Counted from the stretch's first letter, positions 34,709-45,017 are shown. The stretch is 64,000 nt of DNA from Flavobacteriales bacterium (GCA_015665275.1 JADFAL010000029.1:1-64000); one strand, 5' to 3'. Notes: generated from the sequence alone by a model not told the origin. Numbers and translations: made by a program.

Positions 34709-36892
34709 TTACTTCACTACGAATTGCAGTGAATTGTTGCTTCCGTCAATTTTCAAGAAGTACATTCCCGGTGCCATTGCAGCAGTCCCAAGAACAACCA
34801 TGTTTGCTCCAGTACTTGCGTTCACACTTGTTGTGTTTACTACCTTTCCGGTAACGTCAACTACTTCCATGTTTACTTCCTGAGAACTTGCTACGTCAAA
34901 ACGAACTGTAACGTCTCCTTCTGTAGGGTTCGGGTACAATGTTACGTGATCGATCGCCGCCGTTTCATCAATACTAGCAACCAAATTATCCGATGGAGAT
35001 CCCGGATAAATATTGATGTTATCAAGGTACATGTTGTTTCCTCCGTCGCTTTCAAATTCGAATTTGAAACGGAAGTTATCTACCCAGTATGCCGATGTAA
35101 TGTTCGTCATGTGCACCGTCACCCAATCAGATGCCGAAGAAGGTGTCCAAGATGATGAAGTGATATCCGAACCTAGAATTGGTCCTGTTAATGTTTTACG
35201 TGCTACCCATGTTTCTCCGCAAGTGTTAGAAACATATACTTTCATTGTTTCGTCGTTTCCTGAATTGCGTTTATGGTAAGCGTAGCGGAAAGAAAGTGTC
35301 ATTCCTGATTGTGAAGTGATTCCAGAAAGATCCATTGGTTCAGAAACCAACTCATCAAAATTACCTGCTGACTGACCGAAGTTTGCCAATTTCACTGATT
35401 TGGAACTTGAAAGTCCTGTTGATGTTGTCAATTCCCATTCCGCATTGTTTCCGTAATCTACAACTTCCCATTCTGTGATGCCGTTAAGAGACGAATACCC
35501 TTCGAAACCTTCTAAGACTGGTACCGCTCCACCGTTCGCAAGAACACGAATGTAAGATGTCTTCGTTTCAACGTCTGTAGTTACTCCGTCAGTTGCAGAC
35601 AATTCAACTTCGTATATTCCTGGTGTATTATAGGTTACTGTCGGGTTTTCCTGAGATGATGTTGCTGGAGTACCTCCTTGGAACGTCCATGTACGACTTG
35701 TAACGGCATTGAAAGAATCGTCCGAAAATTGCACTGATTCACCAACACAAACAGATGTTCGATCCACTGAGAATGCTGCATCACACAACGTTAAGTTTCC
35801 ATCCGCACCTGTAAAAGCAAGGTTGCTAGCAGATTTAAGGTTGCTACGTCCTCCTACTGACGAGTTCAAGGCATCACGCATTTCTTGTGCCTGATCTGGA
35901 GTAAACATTTTTGAACAGTATGAGTAATCCATATAGTTCTCAACGTTGTCGATCTGATCAAATCCCCAGTAACTATTGTCACCACTACATGTATTTGCAG
36001 TCAATTGACAGGCAGTTACTCCTTGACAATCCGGCGTATCATCGATACCGTCATCATCATTACAATTTGAAGGAATTCCTGGGTTGTTTGTTCCTCCCCA
36101 TGGGTGTGGTAGGTTCAACCAGTGTCCAACTTCGTGCGTTAATGCACGGCTTGTTCCAGCGTTCCCTGTTCCGATAGAACCTACATATTGGTGAAGGATG
36201 CGAATTCCGTTATCCATTCCCCCTCCAATCCAGTTGGAAGGAAGGTACGTATAACCTGCAGCACCACCGATATCTCCTGCAATGAAGATGTTCAAGTAAC
36301 GGTTTCCGGCCCATTGTCCATTGTAAACATCGTTACCATTGATGATTGCGTTCAAGCGCGTATTATCATTGTCGCTGTACGCCGCAGAGCTTACTGTGTG
36401 TGTTATTCCGGTAAAGCATGTTCCATCTGGTGCTTTTGTCGCTAAGCGGAATTGGATACACACTGAATCTGGAATTGCCGTTGCAGCAGGATTGCTTGCG
36501 TTAAACGCATTGACCACGTTGTTTGCATCAGCATTCTGAAGCATGTAATCTCTGTTCAAAATATTGAATGCATCAAGGATCTGCTCGTCAGAAATGAATT
36601 CCGTTCCATTGTTGTGTAACAAGTGAAATACTACCGGAATATACATGATGTTTCCATTCTCAGCTTGACCGTTTGCGGCTTCTTGAGCGCGAATGGCATC
36701 GTCGGCTGCCAACGATTGAACGTAAGCAGGATTGTTTAACATGTCAGCGTGATAGGTATGCTGACGACAATATTCCACGGATTCGCCTGCACGGCAGTTT
36801 TGTGGGTCTATTTGATTTGAGGTTGCTTGCTGCGCTGACGCACAAAATATCAGACCAGAAATGGCCATGATGGAGAGCATAGTTCTTTTCAT
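34709..36892 (-). CDS. T9SS-secreted M43 zinc metalloprotease with PKD domain
   Basis: A 727-residue secreted protease. The ATG at 36892 starts the signal peptide (MKRTMLSIMAISGLIFCASA). The pappalysin/cytophagalysin (M43) domain carries HEVGHWLNLPH (zinc ligands His253, His257, His263; catalytic Glu254) and the Met-turn YSYCSKMFTPDQ. A PKD domain follows (SVCVGESVQFSDDS, then PGIYEVELSATDG) and then a jelly-roll-like domain (EGFEGYSSLNGITEWEVVD). The end is a type A T9SS sorting domain (VTLYPNPTEGDVTVRF, then MAPGMYFLKIDG). All catalytic residues are present. It should digest proteins outside the cell, consistent with a particle- or protein-feeding bacterium. Confidence 0.95.
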   Translation of the reverse strand: MKRTMLSIMAISGLIFCASAQQATSNQIDPQNCRAGESVEYCRQHTYHADMLNNPAYVQSLAADDAIRAQEAANGQAENGNIMYIPVVFHLLHNNGTEFISDEQILDAFNILNRDYMLQNADANNVVNAFNASNPAATAIPDSVCIQFRLATKAPDGTCFTGITHTVSSAAYSDNDNTRLNAIINGNDVYNGQWAGNRYLNIFIAGDIGGAAGYTYLPSNWIGGGMDNGIRILHQYVGSIGTGNAGTSRALTHEVGHWLNLPHPWGGTNNPGIPSNCNDDDGIDDTPDCQGVTACQLTANTCSGDNSYWGFDQIDNVENYMDYSYCSKMFTPDQAQEMRDALNSSVGGRSNLKSASNLAFTGADGNLTLCDAAFSVDRTSVCVGESVQFSDDSFNAVTSRTWTFQGGTPATSSQENPTVTYNTPGIYEVELSATDGVTTDVETKTSYIRVLANGGAVPVLEGFEGYSSLNGITEWEVVDYGNNAEWELTTSTGLSSSKSVKLANFGQSAGNFDELVSEPMDLSGITSQSGMTLSFRYAYHKRNSGNDETMKVYVSNTCGETWVARKTLTGPILGSDITSSSWTPSSASDWVTVHMTNITSAYWVDNFRFKFEFESDGGNNMYLDNINIYPGSPSDNLVASIDETAAIDHVTLYPNPTEGDVTVRFDVASSQEVNMEVVDVTGKVVNTTSVNASTGANMVVLGTAAMAPGMYFLKIDGSNNSLQFVVK

Positions 36893-36922
36893 AAGTACAA
36901 CAGTTTTGTCCAGATTGGACGT

Positions 36923-36953
36923 GTAAGATACGCACTTACTGACCAAATCGCAA
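36923..36953 (-). promoter_or_regulatory. Candidate promoter for the M43 metalloprotease
   Basis: On the minus strand TTG (36951-36953), 20 bases, then TATCTTAC (36923-36930), two mismatches from TAnnTTTG at most. It predicts a leader of about 26 bases. Confidence 0.42.
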
Positions 36954-37006
36954 GTTTATTGAGCGAACCACACGGTATTCTTGATGAACGGTAGTAGATA
37001 CTGATT

Positions 37007-37726
37007 TTACGGTTCGAGGCTCCTTAGATCCTGAAAAACAGTACCTGAGAAAGGCACATTCAAAAGTTTCAAGAGACGGCTTGCTGCTTCTTCAGAACTG
37101 AACAACATCCCCTCTTTTTTCATACGAACAAAATTGTCTCTTTCGGAGAAATCCTTTGAAGAGGCGGCTCGAATCTCGGCTTGCATTCCTGTATCAATCA
37201 CTCCTGGCGAAACGGCATACGCAATTACCTTTCGATTACGTTCCTGTTCTTCTAGATAAAAGTTTTCTGTCAATCGATTCAATGCGGCTTTTGATGCGCA
37301 ATACGCTCCCCAAGAAGGTATGGAACGATTGGCTGCACCTGAACTGATATTGACCAGAATAAAAGTTTGATCACCCTTCAGTTTTGAATATAGGTTTCGT
37401 GTCAACGCCATAGGCGCAAAAACATTTACTTGCATCACGTGTTCCAGATCAGAGTTTTGTTGCTCAGATATACGTTTGATCTCTCCAATTACCCCAGCAT
37501 TATTGATGAGCGTAACATCACCTTCCAACAAACCAAAATCAATGGCATCTATAGCTTGTGCATTACCTAAATCACATTCAATAAACCGGATCGAATCACC
37601 GAATGGATTGGATCTTCCGATGCCGATCACCGTCTCGTTATTGGCCAAAAGCCCTTCTACAATACCTTTCCCCAGCCCTCTGGAAATTCCGGTTATTATG
37701 TATGTTTTATTGAATGGATTGGACAT
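37007..37726 (-). CDS. Short-chain dehydrogenase/reductase (SDR)
   Basis: A 239-residue classical SDR. It has the NAD(P)-binding motif TGISRGLG (from Thr12), the NNAG motif (75-78), the catalytic serine in VNISSGAA (about Ser128-129) and the YCASK tetrad residues Tyr142 and Lys146. The ATG at 37726 (MSNPFNKTYIITG) fits the family; an in-frame ATG 17 codons upstream lies in a repeat-like region. The closest type by eye is sepiapterin reductase or benzil reductase-like SDR, because of ITGISRGLGKGI, but the substrate cannot be fixed. It stands alone after the M43 gene on the same strand. Confidence 0.88.
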   Translation of the reverse strand: MSNPFNKTYIITGISRGLGKGIVEGLLANNETVIGIGRSNPFGDSIRFIECDLGNAQAIDAIDFGLLEGDVTLINNAGVIGEIKRISEQQNSDLEHVMQVNVFAPMALTRNLYSKLKGDQTFILVNISSGAANRSIPSWGAYCASKAALNRLTENFYLEEQERNRKVIAYAVSPGVIDTGMQAEIRAASSKDFSERDNFVRMKKEGMLFSSEEAASRLLKLLNVPFSGTVFQDLRSLEP

Positions 37727-37773
37727 TTGGATTTTTTTAGACGGATTTAGAACTTGTTGAGATGCCGAAAAGT

Positions 37774-37793
37774 GCACTTCGACAGGCTCAGCG
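37774..37793. repeat. Dispersed CTTCGA/CTCAG palindromic motif, copy 2
   Basis: GCACTTCGACAGGCTCAGCG, flanked by AAAAG on the left and CTTTT on the right so that the whole can fold. It lies between the giant MORN gene (which ends at 37809) and the SDR start. It is very close to the CTTCGACAAGCTCAG motif widespread in Bacteroidota intergenic DNA (from memory). Confidence 0.6.
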
Positions 37794-37808
37794 TACTTTT
37801 CTTTTTAC

Positions 37809-40800
37809 TTATTCTTCGTCAAACTTTATTTCTTCCTCATCTTCTTCTTCGAGTTCGATAAATTGATTCATATTGATATCGTAGTACTCGCGATTGCGTT
37901 CTCTACCCAATCGGTAGTTGATGATTTGGATGTCTAGGAAGTTTTCGCGGTAACGCAATTCTTCTTCAATGTCCGGCATGTTCGGATTCAAACAGATATC
38001 ACCAAGGTATTTGGTCTTGGAAAGATCTCCTTGCAACCAACGACCATTTCGTTTTCCTTGGGTATAATTCCCGTATTTGTTGAGCTTTCCGGCCGGATCG
38101 TAGTAACGCCAATCTCCGTGCGGAAGTCCATCTTTCATCTTGCCGTAGCTTTGCAGCGTTCCGTTGTCGTAGTAATTGAAAACTTCACCGTTCATGCGGC
38201 CCAAGGAATCGTCTACTTCAGAAATAGTATAGAACTGACGCACCTCGTAATGATCTTTATGTGAACAATCGAATCGTTCGGATTTTTCGATGATATACGC
38301 TCGGAACAATTCATTTCCAAGGCTATCGACATCTGTGTAAATTCCTTTTGCTTTGAACTTAATGGAATCATTAACCACCAATACGGTATCGAAATAATTG
38401 ACTTCGTATAGCTTCACACCTTCGTAACTGAAGAACTCCCATAACCCGGTTTTTTTGCCTTCTGCAATAGCTCCATCTCGAGAAATGGTGTCGTTCGGGA
38501 AATACTTGGTCAGTTGATAATCAACATCTCCCTTGTCCACGATTGTTTGGCGCCCGTAATACGGTCGGTACTCCCATCCGCCAGAAAGTCCTGCTTCCAC
38601 TAACAACGCATCTAAGGATTCAGAATCGGTCAGGTCCATTGGAATAAACTGTATGGAATCTTCCCAGTTAAAGGTGTATCGTACGCTTAACTCATTTTCC
38701 TCCCATAATTTCTCTTCGACTGGGAATCCGTACTCGAATTTCACATAATGGTATTTGAATCCAAGGGAGTCGTAGCCTTCGTAATCTTCGATTGGTTCTC
38801 CTGAAAGGAAGAATCCTCTTTTGGAAATTTTACCGTTTGTATGATACGAAACAGACTCTCCCTGCAGTGCGCCATTCTGGAAATTCAGATCGAATAGCAA
38901 AATAGAATCTTTGCCCTGCAACGTCAAGTAGGTTCGGCTATAACCGTCACGCATTCCATTGCGGAATTCTGAGAAACTTACGGCCATATCATTGCGTTCG
39001 GTGGTTAATCCATGGCGGAACCCGTCCTTGTAGTTGGATTCCATTTCCACATCACCGTACCAAGTATACTGGTAGGCAACTCCTTCCAACATGTCATTTT
39101 TGTAATTGGATTCGGAACTTAAGTAGTATGTTTTTTCCTCTGGGAGTGAATCTTCTTCCATATCCATATAGTACATGTCTTCTTCCGATTCAGGATACTC
39201 GTATGCGTATTCCAATTTCTTCCCATTCTGCATCCCCTTGCTGTAATTCACCTCAATGCGAACATTTCCAAACTGATCGTAGCTTTTCCAAACGCCTTCC
39301 GGCTTGCCGTTTAGCAAATATCCTTCGATGGAAACTGTACGTGACGTTTCGTCTTTGCCCGAAGCTCTGCCACCTTCCCAGTAATAATCATTGTAGTATG
39401 TATTGTATACTCCGAAGGAATTTGAGAAGATGGAAGAGAAATAATCCGTAAACACAGAAGTAAACTCTCCGTATGGAGAAAACTCATTATCCAAAAGTTC
39501 CGCGTATTCACGGTACTTTTTCTTCAACTTTCTGTCTTCTGGATCGGCAAAACGATAATCAACGATTGCCTCGAGAAACTTATCCCACTTCTTAACTTCC
39601 GATGGAATGGTTACTTCCTCTTTTTCCATCTTGAACTTCTTACCACCAAAGGTAAATTTCATAGGTCCGGTGAGCATTTCTCCTTCGTAATATAAGGTGA
39701 AATCAGAATCCGTTCGGAACGCATCAAATTGATTGAGCATAAGAACAGGAATGGAATCTACTTCCACATCATCATACAAGGATGCAGATCGAATGCTAAG
39801 GAATGTAAATGGGCCCAACTTTTTGGTTCTGCGACCTGTCCAGCTGTCAAAACCTTCCGAATAAAGAATCTCTGACTGCGTTAACGTATCTCCAAAAATG
39901 TTGTAGACGTAGAAGTTCGTTGTTCGTGTCTCTGGATTGTAATAGCGCTCGTCGATTCTGGATGTATCCAATAGGTTCCATTCACGACTGATAATTGTAT
40001 TTGGATCTGTGGCTATTTCCAAAACAGAATCTGGAATGTTGTATTTGAATGAACTGGTATAACCTCCATGATAAAATTCAAGTCCTTCAATTTCGACCAT
40101 ATCAAACTCCCAATCATACGAATCCTGATAGATATATCTACCTGAAGAATCATAGATCTGAGTTGCGAATTCTTTACCATTGTAGTCGTAAATAGTCCTT
40201 TGATATTGGTTGGAGTCAGCTATGAATTCAATCTTGTCATGCACCTGACCATTGTCCCAATAAATCGTGGGTTCTTCCTTCAAACTTCCGTCCTGAAAAT
40301 CATATCGGAAGGCCAGTTGACCATTCGGATAATAATGTTCGTAGATTCCGGTATAGCTTGGATACGCACCCAAACTATCGAAGATTTTTCCTCGTTCTAC
40401 AGGTTCTTCCGAATTGGGGTCGTAAATGTAACTGTCGAAATAGGACTCACCCCAGCTTCCACGACCTCCGTATTCTCCATAATATTCCTCACCATAGTAT
40501 TCATCTGCATATAAGGGCTCGTCATAATAATCCTCTTCATAGTATTCCATTTCGGAGTAACTATCGTCGTAGATTTCTTCCTCCAATTCGAGGTTTTGTT
40601 TTACTGGAAACGCGGGTCGATACATATTTGGTAACGATGGAATGCGGTGCATTGGGTAAAAATTGAAGGAATCCGGTTCGGCATTCCATGTAGACAGCAA
40701 TCCGTCACGAATCACAAATGGATGCACGATCAGCGAATCATCCGTATTTAAGGTATATCGTCGGCGTATGGCCAAATCTCCATTGTTATCTTCTAGGTAA

Positions 40801-41768
40801 GAAGGGGCGGTCATTTCGAAATACGTCAACCACTCTCCAACCATTTGACCGTCATTATAACTTCCCTCTTCAACGGTTTTCTCCCCTCCGATCATCTTTA
40901 AGAACGGACCTTGTAAAACCCCGTTTTCGTAGGTTAGCAATTGCTTACTATACACCAACGCTACTTCTCCCGTTTCTATGAAGTGTTTTGCGTCGTACTC
41001 ATCAAAGTAGCCAAGATATTGATAGACCGCTTGCCATTGTCCTGTCTTCAAGCCCATATCGAACGTTCCATGTTTGATGGTGTCTCCGACAAAATTGACC
41101 CAAGTTGCTTCGCCATGAAGCGTGTTTTTTTTCATGGTGAAGTACCCCGCAATCTGATCTTCAATGTATACGCAAGATCCGTCCTCTTGGACCAGACAAT
41201 ACGGTTCATAGTATTGTATATATTTCCCATCTGGAATCGGCTCCAACATGGGTGTAATGTCTTGATCGAGACCGAGACTCTGCTGCAAAAAAGGATACGG
41301 ATTCGTTCGGATTGCCTTCTTGAATTTTTTGGAGCTGAAAACTTTCGGTTCCTCATATTCTTCAGCGCCCCATCCACTCATATCGCGCATGCGTTTGAAC
41401 ATCTGGAAGTCTGACTTCGTTACCTGAACCCCCATTTTCGTAGGGTAGTATTTCTTGAATTTCTTATACGATTTAGCGTTAACTGCTTTGACGAAATCAT
41501 TGAATTCCTTCCGCGACAGTTGCATGGAATCAGGCACGCCTGCCATTCGCTGCTCCATTTCGAAAGATTCATAGGTAATTAACTCACCGAATAACATCTC
41601 ACCATCCATTGACGACCAATAGCGCGGTCCGTATTCGACCCCCACTTTAAAAGGGTACACGTACACTTGCTCACCGTCTAATTGGACGGAATCAACTTCT
41701 TGTGCATTGGTAGACAGAGATAGCATGGCAGCCAGAATAACCAGCAACACCTGAGTGAATAATTTCAT
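37809..41768 (-). CDS. Giant secreted MORN/YwqK-repeat protein
   Basis: A 1319-residue protein with a signal peptide starting at the ATG at 41768 (MKLFTQVLLVILAAMLSLS). Many MORN-like units are scattered through it, for example VLQGPFLKMIGGEKTVEEGS, DGQMVGEWLTYF, LNGKPEGVWKSYDQFGN, MQNGKKLEYAYEYP, DGLPHGDWRYYDPAGK and GKRNGRWLQGD. Two acidic, tyrosine-rich stretches are present: one near residues 390-430 (EEIYDDSYSEMEYYEEDYYD) and one near 870. No T9SS sorting domain or enzyme domain is seen. The C-terminus is very acidic. MORN repeats form elongated beta sheets, so a long periplasmic or surface structural role is a guess. It follows the TrkA-like gene by 34 bases. Confidence 0.82.
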   Translation of the reverse strand: MKLFTQVLLVILAAMLSLSTNAQEVDSVQLDGEQVYVYPFKVGVEYGPRYWSSMDGEMLFGELITYESFEMEQRMAGVPDSMQLSRKEFNDFVKAVNAKSYKKFKKYYPTKMGVQVTKSDFQMFKRMRDMSGWGAEEYEEPKVFSSKKFKKAIRTNPYPFLQQSLGLDQDITPMLEPIPDGKYIQYYEPYCLVQEDGSCVYIEDQIAGYFTMKKNTLHGEATWVNFVGDTIKHGTFDMGLKTGQWQAVYQYLGYFDEYDAKHFIETGEVALVYSKQLLTYENGVLQGPFLKMIGGEKTVEEGSYNDGQMVGEWLTYFEMTAPSYLEDNNGDLAIRRRYTLNTDDSLIVHPFVIRDGLLSTWNAEPDSFNFYPMHRIPSLPNMYRPAFPVKQNLELEEEIYDDSYSEMEYYEEDYYDEPLYADEYYGEEYYGEYGGRGSWGESYFDSYIYDPNSEEPVERGKIFDSLGAYPSYTGIYEHYYPNGQLAFRYDFQDGSLKEEPTIYWDNGQVHDKIEFIADSNQYQRTIYDYNGKEFATQIYDSSGRYIYQDSYDWEFDMVEIEGLEFYHGGYTSSFKYNIPDSVLEIATDPNTIISREWNLLDTSRIDERYYNPETRTTNFYVYNIFGDTLTQSEILYSEGFDSWTGRRTKKLGPFTFLSIRSASLYDDVEVDSIPVLMLNQFDAFRTDSDFTLYYEGEMLTGPMKFTFGGKKFKMEKEEVTIPSEVKKWDKFLEAIVDYRFADPEDRKLKKKYREYAELLDNEFSPYGEFTSVFTDYFSSIFSNSFGVYNTYYNDYYWEGGRASGKDETSRTVSIEGYLLNGKPEGVWKSYDQFGNVRIEVNYSKGMQNGKKLEYAYEYPESEEDMYYMDMEEDSLPEEKTYYLSSESNYKNDMLEGVAYQYTWYGDVEMESNYKDGFRHGLTTERNDMAVSFSEFRNGMRDGYSRTYLTLQGKDSILLFDLNFQNGALQGESVSYHTNGKISKRGFFLSGEPIEDYEGYDSLGFKYHYVKFEYGFPVEEKLWEENELSVRYTFNWEDSIQFIPMDLTDSESLDALLVEAGLSGGWEYRPYYGRQTIVDKGDVDYQLTKYFPNDTISRDGAIAEGKKTGLWEFFSYEGVKLYEVNYFDTVLVVNDSIKFKAKGIYTDVDSLGNELFRAYIIEKSERFDCSHKDHYEVRQFYTISEVDDSLGRMNGEVFNYYDNGTLQSYGKMKDGLPHGDWRYYDPAGKLNKYGNYTQGKRNGRWLQGDLSKTKYLGDICLNPNMPDIEEELRYRENFLDIQIINYRLGRERNREYYDINMNQFIELEEEDEEEIKFDEE

Positions 41769-41802
41769 AGTTTTTTCAGTTAGAATCGGTGTAGCATACT
41801 TC

Positions 41803-42504
41803 CTACAAGGACTCGTTGATTTCAATAAAACGCTGCACGCTTTTCGCAGCGCCAAATACCACTAGGGTATCACTTTCTTTAATGGGCGTTTCACTTTTCG
41901 GAACACCGATAATGTGTTCTTCGGTGGTATCTTCTCCATTTTTCGTGACTTCGTAAGCACGTTTGATTGTGATTAGAGTCATTTCGTACTTGTTCCGGAA
42001 GCCAATATCTTCAATGGTTCTGCCAATTACACCTTTTGGTGCAATGATTTCTGCAATTTCATGTTCGTCCGGGAGTTGAAGGAAGGATACAATATTTGGG
42101 TTCAGCAATTTTTCAGCCACGACATTCGCGACCTCATCCTCCGGGGTAAGTATCTCGGTAACACCTATTTTCTCCAGAATTAATCGTTGGTGATCTCCAC
42201 TGGCACGAGCAATAACGCGCTTCACACCCAAATCAATCAGGTGCACACAGGTAAGAACGGTTGCTTCGAAGTTTTCACCGATGGCCACTACGACTGCGTC
42301 CAATTCGTCGAGGTTTTGCATTCTCAATGCGCGCAAATCAGTTGCATCCAAGGTAACTGCATATGACACTTCATCTTTAATGCTTTCAATCTTCTCTTCA
42401 TCTGGATCGAAAGCAAATACCTGCGTACCTTTCTCTGTTAATCGTTTTGCGATGGTGTGTCCGTATCGTCCAACACCTACAACTGCAAATTTGCTATAGT
42501 TCAT
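41803..42504 (-). CDS. TrkA/KtrA family potassium-uptake regulatory subunit
   Basis: A 233-residue cytoplasmic RCK protein. The TrkA-N domain has the nucleotide loop VGVGRYGHTIAK (about 8-19), the acidic end of strand two (FDPDEEKIE) and DATDLRALR. A TrkA-C domain fills the C-terminal third (EIIAPKGVIGRTIEDIG, then IKESDTLVVFG). It gates a TrkH/KtrB-type K+ channel in response to NAD(H), ATP or c-di-AMP. No KtrB/TrkH gene is in the window. It starts 10 bases after the cystathionine enzyme gene, an unusual partner, so the linkage may only be chance co-orientation. Confidence 0.9.
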   Translation of the reverse strand: MNYSKFAVVGVGRYGHTIAKRLTEKGTQVFAFDPDEEKIESIKDEVSYAVTLDATDLRALRMQNLDELDAVVVAIGENFEATVLTCVHLIDLGVKRVIARASGDHQRLILEKIGVTEILTPEDEVANVVAEKLLNPNIVSFLQLPDEHEIAEIIAPKGVIGRTIEDIGFRNKYEMTLITIKRAYEVTKNGEDTTEEHIIGVPKSETPIKESDTLVVFGAAKSVQRFIEINESL

Positions 42505-42514
42505 ACTTCTTGTT

Positions 42515-43654
42515 TTAAGCCAGTGCTTGCTTTAAGTCGTTTATTAAGTCTTCTGCATCTTCTACCCCGACACTCAATCGGATGAGCGAATCTACAATGC
42601 CGTTTCGTTCTCGTTCTTCCTTGGGAATGGATGCGTGTGTCATGGTGACAGGATGTCCAATCAATGACTCGACACCTCCCAAAGATTCAGCTAGTGCGAA
42701 AACCTTTACTTTCTTGACCGCATCGAACGCATCTTCCTTTCTGTTCCCTTTTAGAGAGAAGGAAAGCATCCCTCCAAATCCATTCATTTGTTTCTTAGCG
42801 ATCTCATGTCCTGGATGTTCTTCAAAACCGGGCCAAAATACATTCTCCACTTTCGGGTGATTTTTCAAGAACACCGCCAGTTTTTCTCCATTCTCGCAAT
42901 GACGTTGCATGCGTAGATGCAAGGTTTTGATTCCGCGGAGTACCAAAAAGCAATCCATAGGTGCGGGAACAGCACCGGAAGAATTTTGAATTCGATACAT
43001 TTCCTTCGCGATGGTTTCATTGGAAGTAACCAAAGCGCCCATAACTAAATCCGAGTGTCCTCCGAGGTATTTTGTTACGGAGTGCATCACGATATCTGCG
43101 CCAAGATCTAGCGGGTTTTGCAGGTATGGCGTTGCAAAAGTATTGTCAACGCAAATCATTGCCTTCGCCTCTTTTGCCACTTCAGCAATGGCCTCAATGT
43201 CCACAATATTCATCATGGGATTTGTAGGTGTTTCCACCCAAATGAGCTTCGTATTGGCATTGATTTGAGCCTTAACGGCATCTACCCCTGACATCCCAAC
43301 GAAATGAAATTTAATATTGTATTTCTCGAAAATGGTGGTGAATAACCGGAAGGTACCTCCGTATAAATCGTTGGTAGAAATCACTTCATCGCCCGGATTG
43401 AGCATTTTCAATACGCAATCAATTGCTGCCAGACCAGATCCGAAACACGCACCGAAATCTCCATTTTCGAGGGCGGAAATGTTCTTTTCCAAGGCATGTC
43501 TTGTTGGGTTCTGGCTACGTGAATATTCATATCCTTTGTGCATGCCGATCTCATCTTGCACATAAGTGGAAGTCTGATAAATTGGTGTCATGATCGCGCC
43601 AGTAGATTTGTCTGGTTCTACCCCTGCATGAATCGCTTTGGTTCCGAATTTCAT
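42515..43654 (-). CDS. Cystathionine gamma-synthase/lyase family PLP enzyme
   Basis: A 379-residue trans-sulfuration enzyme of normal length. PLP binds Lys195 in [12 protein letters not shown]. Asp170 (CVDNTFATP) contacts the pyridine nitrogen, and Tyr/Arg from [10 protein letters not shown] contact the phosphate of the partner subunit. The C-terminal [12 protein letters not shown] is typical. Gamma-synthase, gamma-lyase and O-acetylhomoserine-using forms cannot be told apart by eye. The ATG at 43654 is supported because an in-frame ATG 11 codons upstream lies over the promoter box at 43685-43692. It makes or breaks cystathionine in methionine/cysteine metabolism. Confidence 0.92.
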   Translation of the reverse strand: MKFGTKAIHAGVEPDKSTGAIMTPIYQTSTYVQDEIGMHKGYEYSRSQNPTRHALEKNISALENGDFGACFGSGLAAIDCVLKMLNPGDEVISTNDLYGGTFRLFTTIFEKYNIKFHFVGMSGVDAVKAQINANTKLIWVETPTNPMMNIVDIEAIAEVAKEAKAMICVDNTFATPYLQNPLDLGADIVMHSVTKYLGGHSDLVMGALVTSNETIAKEMYRIQNSSGAVPAPMDCFLVLRGIKTLHLRMQRHCENGEKLAVFLKNHPKVENVFWPGFEEHPGHEIAKKQMNGFGGMLSFSLKGNRKEDAFDAVKKVKVFALAESLGGVESLIGHPVTMTHASIPKEERERNGIVDSLIRLSVGVEDAEDLINDLKQALA

Positions 43655-43684
43655 TTGGTTCTTTTCTCTCAGCGTATGATCTAC

Positions 43685-43692
43685 CAAAAATA
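43685..43692 (-). promoter_or_regulatory. Candidate -7 element for the cystathionine enzyme gene
   Basis: The minus-strand box TATTTTTG fully matches TAnnTTTG. A CTG lies 16 bases upstream in place of TTG. Transcription would start near 43680, giving a leader of about 26 bases and excluding the longer reading frame. Confidence 0.5.
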
Positions 43693-43823
43693 CGCATTTA
43701 GCCCTTTCCAGTAGGGAGGTACTCTAGAAATTAGCCAAAACGTGCATCAATTGCAAGGTTTCGCTATTTATTTAATAAGCCAAATGGCTAAATAGGATTG
43801 CGTTTATCCTTTAAAAGTCTCAA

Positions 43824-44996
43824 TTAAAACAAGTTGATACGCAACCAAATGGGCTTATGATCGCTCATTTTATGACTGGCTTTATCGACCGTGATGTGTG
43901 ATGTTTGAATTTCACCTTCCGCAGCAGCAACAGCCGCTTTCGTCTCTGGATCATTGGACTTAAATCCTTTCGTACGCATGTATGCCTTTACTCCATTGAT
44001 CTGCTCCCGAACAATATCATCCATTCGATCTTCGAAGTAATCGTTTTTGCTGAAGGATACAAATCCGCAGTCCTTGCCCAAAGACCCACCATCGGCTATC
44101 TGATCAGCATAGTTTTTACACACGAAGAACTGATCATACATTTGACCCGTGGAACGCAAGTCTAGATTGGTCCTGAAGTTGTCATCTTTCCCTTTTCCTG
44201 TAAATGAAATGGTATTGAATACTTGAAAAACACTACCATCATCGTGGAGTTCGGTAAGTCGTTCTTCACCATCGTATTTATTCGAACATGTTGAGTAATA
44301 TCCCCAGTTGAAATCGCCTAGCAAGATGTATTTATCCTCCTCATGCGCTTCGATGTAATCTGCTACTTTCTGCAGCTCCTCACCTCTTTGAGGACATGTT
44401 GGTTTCGTATGCACCGTGCCGATGGTAAAGGTTTCACTGCTGGCTCCCTTACTGCAAGTCACCTCAAAGGTTCCCATATCCCTTGCCTCTCCAAGGTCGT
44501 AATACCCTGACCAAGTTGCATTAAGAGTTACTGCATCACGAGTTGTTCGATATCCAATGCAAGGAATTTCTGCAGCACCTCCAAATGTTTCCGGTGTGGC
44601 ACCATCTGCAAACACAAATTCCCATTCGCTTCCAAGGTAACTTTTGAGTACTTCGGTTGATGCTACCAGACGCGCCATCAAGTCTTCATTGTCACCACTT
44701 TTTTTGAACGCTTTTGCTCCCATTTCCTGTAAAACCAAGACATCAGCACCCTCCATGAGTCGGGCCATTTCCTGAAAATCTTCTAATGTTCGTTGTCTCC
44801 CGGCCATATCTCTGATGTTAAAAGAAATAATCGTCAAGGCTTCATTTTGAGAAACTTCAACGGGTTCTTGAAAGGAGGAATCTTTTGGCGTGAGTCCGTT
44901 CAGATCAATATCTTGTCCACCTTGCGATAATACAAATGCAGATCCTATAACAACAGCGGCACCAATTCCAATAGCGACAATGCTTGTCTTTTTCAT
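43824..44996 (-). CDS. Exported endonuclease/exonuclease/phosphatase family protein
   Basis: A 390-residue DNase I-fold protein. The catalytic pattern is present: SFNIRDM (Asn), VLQEMGAKAF (Glu), GTVHTKPTC, LLGDFNWGYY (Asp, Asn) and the terminal SDHKPIWLRI (Asp, His). The N-terminus has a hydrophobic segment after MKKTS (about 6-25), a signal anchor or uncleaved signal. The ATG at 44996 is chosen because an in-frame ATG 17 codons upstream overlaps the promoter-like box. The family covers DNases, sphingomyelinases and phosphatases. The N-terminal signal suggests extracellular or periplasmic DNA degradation, but the substrate is not certain. Confidence 0.85.
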   Translation of the reverse strand: MKKTSIVAIGIGAAVVIGSAFVLSQGGQDIDLNGLTPKDSSFQEPVEVSQNEALTIISFNIRDMAGRQRTLEDFQEMARLMEGADVLVLQEMGAKAFKKSGDNEDLMARLVASTEVLKSYLGSEWEFVFADGATPETFGGAAEIPCIGYRTTRDAVTLNATWSGYYDLGEARDMGTFEVTCSKGASSETFTIGTVHTKPTCPQRGEELQKVADYIEAHEEDKYILLGDFNWGYYSTCSNKYDGEERLTELHDDGSVFQVFNTISFTGKGKDDNFRTNLDLRSTGQMYDQFFVCKNYADQIADGGSLGKDCGFVSFSKNDYFEDRMDDIVREQINGVKAYMRTKGFKSNDPETKAAVAAAEGEIQTSHITVDKASHKMSDHKPIWLRINLF

Positions 44997-45017
44997 GAGT
45001 TTTGGTTTGTAACTGGC

